This document shows positions 1-5,990 of a DNA stretch of 8,996 bases, piece after piece (positions within the stretch are counted from its first letter, which is position 1; each line of letters starts with the position of its first letter). The DNA lies in NCBI GenBank assembly GCA_030841765.1, contig JAUUSS010000092.1, positions 1-8,996 of the forward strand, in the 5' to 3' direction. Under the pieces are notes generated by a model that saw only the letters and a program-made list of their open reading frames with translations, made no database searches and was not told where the DNA came from. Made by a program: the position numbers and the translations under genes. The stretch comes from Collinsella aerofaciens. GTDB lineage: Bacteria; Actinomycetota; Coriobacteriia; Coriobacteriales; Coriobacteriaceae.

Positions 1-202
1 CGACCCGGTCTCGCACACGCCCGAGGACAAGTTCTCCGCCTGCCAGGTCGACGCTATCGCCGACCAGGTCTGGGCCGAGGGCGAGGTCGAGCGTCAGTAC
101 ACCGAGCTCAAGCAGGCTCTGGTGGACGCCGCCGCTCCCCAAGACGTTGAGCCCGGCGCCGCCAAGTTCGACGACGAGACGCACGTGAACCAAATCGTGT
201 AG
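1..202 (+). CDS. fdhF: Formate dehydrogenase H, C-terminal end (partial)
   Basis: Only the last 66 residues are visible (first full codon at position 2, TAG stop at 200-202). The segment PEDKFSACQVDAIADQ followed by an amphipathic stretch ending LKQALVDAA aligns, from memory, with the end of E. coli FdhF (PEYKYCAVRVEPIADQ ... LKTRLREAALA). FdhF is the cytoplasmic molybdenum or tungsten bis-MGD enzyme that oxidises formate to CO2 in formate hydrogenlyase. Position directly upstream of hyfA on the same strand supports this reading. The protein runs about 20 residues past the E. coli end, with an acidic tail finishing HVNQIV. The active-site residue (selenocysteine or cysteine) and the N-terminal Fe-S cluster lie outside the window, so selenoprotein status cannot be judged. 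Another molybdopterin oxidoreductase with the same C-terminal domain is the main alternative. Confidence 0.82.
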   Translation, partial: DPVSHTPEDKFSACQVDAIADQVWAEGEVERQYTELKQALVDAAAPQDVEPGAAKFDDETHVNQIV

Positions 203-223
203 TCCCGTTCTCGTTGGCTTTTT

Positions 224-258
224 GGGCCGGGCGTCCCGTACGTTCGGGAGCCCGGCCC
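224..258 (+). terminator. GC-rich stem-loop between fdhF and hyfA (terminator or attenuator)
   Basis: Bases 224-232 (GGGCCGGGC) pair perfectly with 250-258. After a single bulged G at 233, bases 234-238 pair with 245-249, giving 14 base pairs around the six-base loop 239-244. The stem is followed by GTTATTTTG (259-267), a short imperfect U-tract. The strand before it (219-223, TTTTT on +) would give an A-run ahead of the stem on + and a U-tract for transcription from the other direction. The structure begins 21 nt after the fdhF stop and ends 22 nt before the hyfA start. It may be an intrinsic terminator or attenuator that lowers hyf transcription relative to fdhF, or an mRNA-stabilising processing hairpin. 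The weak U-tract leaves full termination uncertain. Confidence 0.7.
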
Positions 259-267
259 GTTATTTTG

Positions 268-273
268 AAAGGA
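268..273 (+). promoter_or_regulatory. Ribosome binding site of hyfA
   Basis: AAAGGA, within GAAAGGAAG, lies 7 nt upstream of ATG 281. The in-frame GTG at 275 would leave only one base after this site, so it decides the start in favour of ATG 281. The resulting N-terminus MNRF also equals that of E. coli HyfA as I remember it. Confidence 0.8.
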
Positions 274-280
274 AGTGGGG

Positions 281-886
281 ATGAACCGCTTCATCGACAT
301 CAACCCGGAGAGGTGCATCGGCTGCGGAACATGCCAGTCCGCCTGTGCCGACGCCCACCGGATGCAGGGTCTTCAGGATACGCCGCGCCTGGCGCTCGTG
401 AAGACCGGCGGTATTTCGGCCGCCCTTGCCTGCCACCATTGCGAGGGTGCCCCCTGCGCCGAGGTTTGCCCGGTGAATGCCATCGAGCACGATGGCGACC
501 GCATCCACGTCAAGGAGCAGGAGTGCATCGGGTGCAGGCTGTGCGCCATCGCGTGCCCCTTCGGAGCCATCCATCCCGATGGCACGTCTATCGCCGGTGT
601 CGCAGGCATGTGCGATCCGACGCCTTCGTATCCTAAGTCCCTGAGCAGCCTGCTTACGTGGGCTCCTGGCCAGTACACCTGCGCTGTCAAGTGCGACCTG
701 TGCGCCTTCGATCCAGACGGCCCGCATTGTGTGGCGGCGTGCCCCACCAAGGCGCTGACCGTCATGGGCGGCGCGGCCGATCGCGAGCTCGACGAGGCCA
801 AGCGCCTGCGTTCGATCGAAAACGGTCCGGTCGTCGACGTTACCGCTGTGGCCCAGGGCCTCTCCGAGAAAGCAGAGGGAGCGTAA
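281..886 (+). CDS. hyfA: Hydrogenase-4 component A, four-cluster ferredoxin-type electron transfer subunit
   Basis: This 201-residue protein (E. coli HyfA is about 205) carries four cysteine groups for [4Fe-4S] clusters: C12-I-G-C15-x2-C18-x3-C22; C51-x2-C54-x4-C59-x3-C63-P; C82-I-G-C85-x2-C88-x3-C92-P; and C138-x2-C141-x8-C150-x3-C154-P. Segments such as QGLQDTPRLALVKT and AVKCDLC are typical of HyfA/HycB. The family carries electrons from formate dehydrogenase H to the hydrogenase arm on the cytoplasmic face. It has no signal peptide or membrane segment. Start chosen at ATG 281 because of the Shine-Dalgarno spacing; GTG 275 is possible but unlikely. It ends in TAA, the only visible stop that is not TAG, and hyfB begins 3 nt later, so the two are co-transcribed. 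HycB of formate hydrogenlyase-1 is the close alternative; the hyf neighbours decide for HyfA. Confidence 0.93.
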   Translation: MNRFIDINPERCIGCGTCQSACADAHRMQGLQDTPRLALVKTGGISAALACHHCEGAPCAEVCPVNAIEHDGDRIHVKEQECIGCRLCAIACPFGAIHPDGTSIAGVAGMCDPTPSYPKSLSSLLTWAPGQYTCAVKCDLCAFDPDGPHCVAACPTKALTVMGGAADRELDEAKRLRSIENGPVVDVTAVAQGLSEKAEGA

Positions 887-889
887 ACA

Positions 890-2908
890 ATGGATAGCAT
901 GACGCTGTTTATCGCATCGCTTGCCGTCTCGTGCATCGGTGCGCTCGCCTCGGTTCTGCTGATCAAGGCCGATAACGCTGCCAAAACCGCCGGCTGCCTT
1001 ATCGGCGCCGCCGCCGCGGTGCTTTCGTTTGTGGCCGGTATCCAGGCCGTGCTGGGCGATGTCACGTCGGTTGACACCATCGTGTTTTTCCCGTTTGCCC
1101 ATTTCCAGCTGCTGCTCAATCAGCTGTCCGGTCTGTTCGTGGCGCTCATCTCGGTGCTCGCGTTTGCCGGTTCGATCTACGGTCTCAACTACTTTGATGA
1201 GTACCCGGGCAAAAAGGGCCGCGCCGGCTTCTTCTTTAACACCTTCGTGGCGTCCATGATGCTCGTCATCACCGCCGACAACGTGTTTTGGTTCCTGGTC
1301 GCCTTTGAGCTCATGTCCCTTACGAGCTACTTCCTTGTCGTTATCGAGGAGAACAAGAACTCCATTAGGGGCGGTTGGCTCTACTTCGTCATCGCGCACG
1401 TGGGCTTTGTCCTTATCATGGCGAGCTTCCTGCTCATGACCAACGGCGTGGGCGGTTCCTTCAGCTTCAGTGATTTCCGTACGCATGACTTTGGACCCGC
1501 CGTCTCCTCCGCGTGCTTCGTCCTCGCGTTCTTCGGATTCGGCGCAAAGGCCGGTATCATCCCGCTGCACTCCTGGCTGCCCCAGGCGCACCCCGAGGCG
1601 CCGTCCAACGTGTCCGCCCTCATGTCCGGCGGCATGATCAAGATCGGCATCCTGGGAATCCTCAAGGTCGGCCTCGACCTGCTCGCGGGTTCGGGCGTCC
1701 AGCTCTGGTGGGGCCTCATGGTCCTGGTCTTCGGATCCATCTCGTCGGTCCTGGGCGTCGTCTACGCCCTCCACGAGCACGACATTAAGCGCCTGCTGGC
1801 CTACCACTCCGTCGAGAACATCGGCATCATCTTGCTCGGTGTCGGCGCGTCCATGACGGCGCACGCCCTGGGCAACGACGTCATCGCGACGATCGCGCTC
1901 ATGGCCGCCCTCTACCACACGCTCAACCACGCCATGTTCAAGGGCGAGCTGTTCCTCGGCGCGGGCTCCCTGCTCTATGCCACGGGTACGCGCAACATGG
2001 AGAAGATGGGCGGCCTGTTCCGCCGTATGCCGGTCACGGCCGTCTGCTTCCTCATCGGTGCCCTTGCCATCTCGGCTATCCCGCCGCTCAACGGCTTCGT
2101 TTCCGAGTGGTTCACCTACCAGTCCCTGTTCAACATCTCGACGCTCTCCGACCCGGTCGTCATGGTGTTCGCCGTCGCCTCCGCGGCCGCCCTCGCCATC
2201 ACCGGTGCCCTGGCCGTCACGTGCTTCGTGAAGGCCTACGGCGTCTCGTTCGCGAGCAGCCCTCGTTCCCAGGAGGCCGCGAACGCCAAGGAGTCCCCGG
2301 CTCCGATGTTGTTCTCGCAGATGCTCCTCGCGGCCATCTGCGTGGTACTGGGAATCGGCTCCCCGGTCATCGCCCCGGTTCTGGGCGACGTCGCCCAGAG
2401 CGTGCTTGCCGGCTCCGCCGTCACAGCCACCTCGGGCGTGTCTCTCGTGAACGAGATTTCCGGTGCCGCCACCTCCACCCCCGCGATCGCCATCGCGCTC
2501 GTGGTCCTCACCGGCCTCGCGTTCGCGTTGAGGTCCTGCCTCGGCGCCAAGGCCCCCGCTAAGAAGACCGACCCTTGGGCGTGCGGCTACGAGCCCAACG
2601 AGCACATGCCCGTCGTCGCCACGAGCTTCGCGTCCGACGTCGAACTCTTCATGGGCCCGCTCTACACCCTGCGCGAGGTATGCACCAAGATCTGCTGGTC
2701 CATCGCGCACGTGTTCCAGAAGCTCACCGGTGTCGCCCAGGGCGTTGAGCCCCTGCCCGACCGTTTCCTGGTCGATGCACCGAGCGAGGGTGCCGACAAG
2801 CTGGCCGGCCTCGCCTCCAAGATCGAGGGCGGCAACTACTCCGTATACATCTGCTACATCGTCGCGGCGCTCGTGGTCTTCCTCGTGCTCGCCGTGGTCA
2901 TGGTCTAG
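890..2908 (+). CDS. hyfB: Hydrogenase-4 component B, large antiporter-type membrane subunit
   Basis: At 672 residues it equals, as I recall, the length of E. coli HyfB. It is a multi-pass inner membrane protein of the NuoL/ND5 and Mrp antiporter family. Conserved ion-path residues are visible: E140 (in AFELMSL), K220 (GFGAKAG), K251 (GMIKIG), H347 and K351 (LNHAMFKG), and E406 (GFVSEWF). Also present are HSWLPQAHPEAPS, the cytoplasmic DIKRLLAYHSVENIG, and the C-terminal hydrogenase-type domain starting near W563 (WACGYEP), with a final helix at about 650-672. In the Hyf complex it is expected to move ions as electrons reach HyfG. An AGAGGGAG site at 874-881 lies 8 nt before ATG 890; hyfC follows 17 nt after the TAG stop. 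Phe codons change from mixed TTT/TTC to TTC only near position 1500. HycC of hydrogenase-3 is the nearest alternative. Confidence 0.95.
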   Translation: MDSMTLFIASLAVSCIGALASVLLIKADNAAKTAGCLIGAAAAVLSFVAGIQAVLGDVTSVDTIVFFPFAHFQLLLNQLSGLFVALISVLAFAGSIYGLNYFDEYPGKKGRAGFFFNTFVASMMLVITADNVFWFLVAFELMSLTSYFLVVIEENKNSIRGGWLYFVIAHVGFVLIMASFLLMTNGVGGSFSFSDFRTHDFGPAVSSACFVLAFFGFGAKAGIIPLHSWLPQAHPEAPSNVSALMSGGMIKIGILGILKVGLDLLAGSGVQLWWGLMVLVFGSISSVLGVVYALHEHDIKRLLAYHSVENIGIILLGVGASMTAHALGNDVIATIALMAALYHTLNHAMFKGELFLGAGSLLYATGTRNMEKMGGLFRRMPVTAVCFLIGALAISAIPPLNGFVSEWFTYQSLFNISTLSDPVVMVFAVASAAALAITGALAVTCFVKAYGVSFASSPRSQEAANAKESPAPMLFSQMLLAAICVVLGIGSPVIAPVLGDVAQSVLAGSAVTATSGVSLVNEISGAATSTPAIAIALVVLTGLAFALRSCLGAKAPAKKTDPWACGYEPNEHMPVVATSFASDVELFMGPLYTLREVCTKICWSIAHVFQKLTGVAQGVEPLPDRFLVDAPSEGADKLAGLASKIEGGNYSVYICYIVAALVVFLVLAVVMV

Positions 2909-2925
2909 AGAGGGGAGAGGATATT

Positions 2926-3849
2926 ATGAACATCGTTCTTGCGATGGCGCAGGGCCTCGTGGTCATGCTGGTCGCGCCCTTCTTCTCCGGCCTCGCCCGT
3001 GTGATTCGCGCGAAGATGCACAATCGCCGCGGTCCGTCCATCCTTCAGGATTACCGGGACCTCGCGAAGCTCATGGCGCGTCCCGAGTCCGTGAGTTCCG
3101 ACTCGAGCTTCGTGCTGCGCATCATGCCGCCGCTGTTCCTCGCGGTGTCGTTTATGCTCGCCATGGGCCTGCCCATGTTCACGCTCCAGAGCCCCATGCC
3201 CGTCTTTGGTGACGCCATCACCATCATGTACGCGCTCGCGCTGTCCCGCTTCTTCTTCGCGCTGTCCGGCGTGGATTCCTCCAACGCCTACGCGGGCTTC
3301 GGCGGTATCCGCGAGCTCCTCATGAGCGTGCTCATCGAGCCGTCCATGCTCATCGCGCTGTTCACCGTCGCCATCGTGTGCGGCTCCACGGACATTGCGA
3401 CCATGGGTCAGCACATCGTTACGGGCAACGTCTCGAGCGTCGTCGCCGTTATCCTCGCCGGCGTCGCCTTCGCGGCCGCCTGTTACATGGAGCTCGGCAA
3501 GCTTCCGTTCGATCAGGCCGAAGCCGAGCAGGAGCTCCAGGAGGGCCCGCTCGCCGAGCTCTCCGGCCCGTCCCTGGCCATGATGAAGCTCGCCATGGGC
3601 ATGAAGCAGGTCGTGGTCGTCGCTTGGTTCACCTCCATCTTCATCCCCTGGGGAGAGCCCGCGACCATCGGCGTCACCGCTCTCGTGGGCGCCGTCGTCT
3701 TCCTCGTCAAGTGCCTGGTCGATTTCGTCGTCTGCGGCGTGCTCGAGAACTCCGTTTCCCGTTCGCGCTTCAAGGTGCTCGGTAACCAGACCTGGGCCGT
3801 CGTCGGCATCGCGGTCCTCGCGTTCGTCTTCGTCGTCGTAGGCGTGTAG
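2926..3849 (+). CDS. hyfC: Hydrogenase-4 component C, NuoH-like membrane anchor subunit
   Basis: This 307-residue protein (E. coli HyfC is about 315) belongs to the NuoH/ND1/HycD family, with roughly eight hydrophobic helices. Diagnostic cytoplasmic loops are visible: RAKMHNRRGPSILQDYRDL at residues 28-46, GIRELLMSVLIEPSML near the middle, and the acidic GKLPFDQAEAEQELQEG after E189 (D196, E199, E201, E203). In complex I relatives these loops contact the soluble arm and line the entry of the proton path next to the catalytic subunit, so HyfC likely transmits redox energy to HyfB, D and F. ATG 2926 has a purine-rich GGGGAGAGG site at 2912-2920. The gap to hyfD is 16 nt. HycD is the alternative family name; the presence of hyfD, hyfE and hyfF settles it as HyfC. 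Confidence 0.95.
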   Translation: MNIVLAMAQGLVVMLVAPFFSGLARVIRAKMHNRRGPSILQDYRDLAKLMARPESVSSDSSFVLRIMPPLFLAVSFMLAMGLPMFTLQSPMPVFGDAITIMYALALSRFFFALSGVDSSNAYAGFGGIRELLMSVLIEPSMLIALFTVAIVCGSTDIATMGQHIVTGNVSSVVAVILAGVAFAAACYMELGKLPFDQAEAEQELQEGPLAELSGPSLAMMKLAMGMKQVVVVAWFTSIFIPWGEPATIGVTALVGAVVFLVKCLVDFVVCGVLENSVSRSRFKVLGNQTWAVVGIAVLAFVFVVVGV

Positions 3850-3865
3850 GGAGAAGGGAGAAACT

Positions 3866-5323
3866 ATGTCAATCGAATCGAGCTTGTCCCTCTTTGCCAT
3901 GGTGGCGATCGCCGTCCCCATGCTGGGCTCCCTGCTCATCGTCATGCTGCCGCGTCCCTACGCTAAATGGATCTGCGCCTTTGCCGGCGGCATCGCCACG
4001 GTCGCTTCCGTTGGCTTGGCCGCGACGTTTGCCGGAAACGGCATGAACGCGGTCGATGTAACCTGGGCGAGTATGGGCCAGACCTTGGTCATGGGCTTTA
4101 TATTCGACCGGATGAGCACGCTGCTCGCACCCGCGTTCGTCGCTATCGGGCTGCTCGTCGTCATCTATTCGTTCCCGTACATGAGCGATAAGAATAAGGA
4201 GCATCCCGACGCGCCCCGTCGTCGCTTCTACGTGTACTTCTCCACGTTCATCGGCGCCATGGCCGGTCTCGCCTACAGCTCCACCATCGTCGGCCAGCTC
4301 GTTTTCTTCGAGATCACCGGTGTGTGCTCCTGGGGCCTCATCAGCTACTACATGACGCCCACGGCCAAGAAGGCCGGTATGAAGGCGCTCATCATCACCC
4401 ATATCGGCGCTCTGGGACTCTACATCGGCGCGGCCTTCCTGTTCGCCGGAACCGGCACGTTCGCGCTGAGCGCGATCTCCCAGCTCGATTCCGGTATGAA
4501 GACCGTCGTGCTGCTGCTCATCCTGTTCGCTGCTTGGGCCAAGTCCGCCCAGTTCCCGCTCTACATGTGGCTGCCCTCCGCAATGGAGGCCCCCACGCCC
4601 GTTTCCGCCTACCTTCATGGCGCGTCCATGGTGAAGGTCGGCGTGTGCGTGTTCGCCCGCGCTCTTGCGAGCGCCGGCGATATCCCCGAGATCGTCGGTT
4701 GGGTCGCCATCATCGACGCCGTCGTGACCATGCTCTTCGGCTTCCTCATGTACCTGCCCCAGAAGGATATGAAGCGCCTGCTCGCCTTCTCGACGATCGC
4801 GCAGCTCGCCTACGTGTTCTTTGGCCTGGGCCTCTCCGTGTTCGGAAGCCAGATGGCGTTTAACGGCGCCGTCGAGCACATCTTCAACCACGCGTTCACC
4901 AAGACCCTGTTCTTCCTCATCGCTGGCTCTCTCAGCTTCACGCTGGGAACCCGTATGCTGCCCAAGATCCAGGGCCTCATGAAGAAGTACCCGGTCACGG
5001 GCGTGGGCTTTGCGGTCGCCGCGACCGCTATCGCCGGCGTGCCCCCCATGAGCACGTTCTTTTCCAAGTTCCAGATCATTTCCGGTGGCTTCGCGGTTGG
5101 TGCTACCAACACGGTCATCTTTGTCCTCGTGTGCGTCATGGTCGTCGAGACCGTCGCCACCTTCGCATGGTTCCTGCGTTGGATGGGTAAGGTCCTGCCC
5201 GGTGAGCCGAGCGAGACCGTGGCCGCCGGCCAGCCCCTTCCGCGCGCCATGGCGTTCGTGTTCGTCGTCCTCATGATCATGGTCGTCGTCGCCGGTCCTC
5301 TGTCCTCTAGTTGGATGGGTTAG
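3866..5323 (+). CDS. hyfD: Hydrogenase-4 component D, antiporter-like membrane subunit
   Basis: This 485-residue integral membrane protein (E. coli HyfD is about 479) belongs to the NuoL/M/N proton-conducting family. Visible key residues are E149 (FFEITGVCSWG), K226 (AWAKSAQFPLYMWLPSAMEA), K257 (GASMVKVG), H338, H342 and K346 (EHIFNHAFTKTLFF), and K401 in the late helix (TFFSKF). DMKRLLAFSTIAQLAY marks the cytoplasmic loop between the two half-channels. HyfD is absent from hydrogenase-3 (Hyc) and is one of the subunits that separate Hyf from Hyc. The start ATG 3866 follows GGAGAAGGGAG at 3849-3859, which begins in the last base of the hyfC stop. Codon 2 is TCA, a codon otherwise almost unused in this window. 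Its TAG stop lies inside the hyfE Shine-Dalgarno region. Confidence 0.94.
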   Translation: MSIESSLSLFAMVAIAVPMLGSLLIVMLPRPYAKWICAFAGGIATVASVGLAATFAGNGMNAVDVTWASMGQTLVMGFIFDRMSTLLAPAFVAIGLLVVIYSFPYMSDKNKEHPDAPRRRFYVYFSTFIGAMAGLAYSSTIVGQLVFFEITGVCSWGLISYYMTPTAKKAGMKALIITHIGALGLYIGAAFLFAGTGTFALSAISQLDSGMKTVVLLLILFAAWAKSAQFPLYMWLPSAMEAPTPVSAYLHGASMVKVGVCVFARALASAGDIPEIVGWVAIIDAVVTMLFGFLMYLPQKDMKRLLAFSTIAQLAYVFFGLGLSVFGSQMAFNGAVEHIFNHAFTKTLFFLIAGSLSFTLGTRMLPKIQGLMKKYPVTGVGFAVAATAIAGVPPMSTFFSKFQIISGGFAVGATNTVIFVLVCVMVVETVATFAWFLRWMGKVLPGEPSETVAAGQPLPRAMAFVFVVLMIMVVVAGPLSSSWMG

Positions 5324-5327
5324 GAGG
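5322..5327 (+). promoter_or_regulatory. Consensus ribosome binding site of hyfE overlapping the hyfD stop
   Basis: AGGAGG lies 6 nt before ATG 5334 and shares its first two bases with the hyfD TAG stop (5321-5323). It is the only perfect anti-Shine-Dalgarno match among the starts here. The overlap means ribosomes finishing hyfD clear or occupy the site, which suggests translational coupling. Confidence 0.85.
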
Positions 5328-5333
5328 TAGGAC

Positions 5334-5987
5334 ATGGGTTATTCGTTAGTCAATATCCTGGGCGGTCTTCTGATCGTGACCTCCACCATGGTGGTCGTCT
5401 CGAAGACCATCCCGTCCGCCATCAAGTGGTACGCGATCCAGTCGGTTGTCCTGGTGGGCGTGCTGCTCACCCTGGGCCTCACCACCGGTGCCACCGAGCT
5501 TCTCATGTGGGCCGCGTCGGCCTTCGTCACCAAGGTGATCCTCGTTCCGTTCATTCTCAACCGTGCCTACAAGAAGATGGGTTCGCCTGCCGATAGCACG
5601 CTGACCTCCTCCATCAAGCCGGCCTGGACCATCATCCTCACCGGTCTGGAGGTGGCCGTCTGCTTCGCGGTGGTCACGCGCCTGAGCCTGTCCACCGCCG
5701 AGGTGGCCACTCCGGCCCTCGCCATCAGCTTCGCGCACTTCTTCGTCGGCCTCACGTGCATCATCTCCCAGCGCAACATCCTCAAGCAGATCTTCGGGTA
5801 CTGCCTTATGGAGAACGGTAGCCACGTGACGCTCGCTCTGCTCGCGCCCACGGCCCCCGAGATCATCGAGATCGGCATCGCCACCGACGCCATCTTCGCC
5901 GTCATCATCATGTCCGCCGTCGTCGTGAGGATTTGGAACGACACCAAGTCGCTCGACTCCCACGACCTGACCGAATTGAAGGGGTAG
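5334..5987 (+). CDS. hyfE: Hydrogenase-4 component E, small NuoK-like membrane subunit
   Basis: This 217-residue protein (E. coli HyfE is about 216) has about six or seven hydrophobic helices. The C-terminal half is nearly identical to E. coli HyfE as I recall it: SQRNILKQIFGYCLMENGSH, then PEIIEIGIATDAIFAVIIM, with a final LTELKG. E160, E176, E179 and D185 are the acidic residues in or beside membrane helices, as expected for a NuoK/MrpC-like half that carries ions between HyfC and the antiporter subunits. The N-terminal half has ASAFVTKVILVPFI, also typical of HyfE. The start at ATG 5334 has the ideal Shine-Dalgarno site. Codon 5 is TTA, the only in-frame TTA I find in the window. hyfF starts 3 nt after the TAG stop. 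Confidence 0.94.
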   Translation: MGYSLVNILGGLLIVTSTMVVVSKTIPSAIKWYAIQSVVLVGVLLTLGLTTGATELLMWAASAFVTKVILVPFILNRAYKKMGSPADSTLTSSIKPAWTIILTGLEVAVCFAVVTRLSLSTAEVATPALAISFAHFFVGLTCIISQRNILKQIFGYCLMENGSHVTLALLAPTAPEIIEIGIATDAIFAVIIMSAVVVRIWNDTKSLDSHDLTELKG

Positions 5988-5990
5988 GCC

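Noticed and set aside
275..277. GTG as the start of hyfA
   Set aside because: The Shine-Dalgarno core would be only one or two bases away; ATG 281 has proper spacing and the family N-terminus.
203..280. Promoter for hyfA in the intergenic gap
   Set aside because: No credible -35/-10 pair; the gap is mostly hairpin and ribosome binding site.
260..2710. Very long minus-strand open frame (816 codons) under hyfA-hyfB, with similar mirror frames at 2905-3945, 3869-5335, 5346-5963, 6000-7562 and 7522-8841
   Set aside because: Each lies exactly in codon register with the sense gene and is open only because TTA, CTA and TCA are almost unused there. The predicted proteins are Arg/Asp/His/Gly-rich with no recognisable domain.
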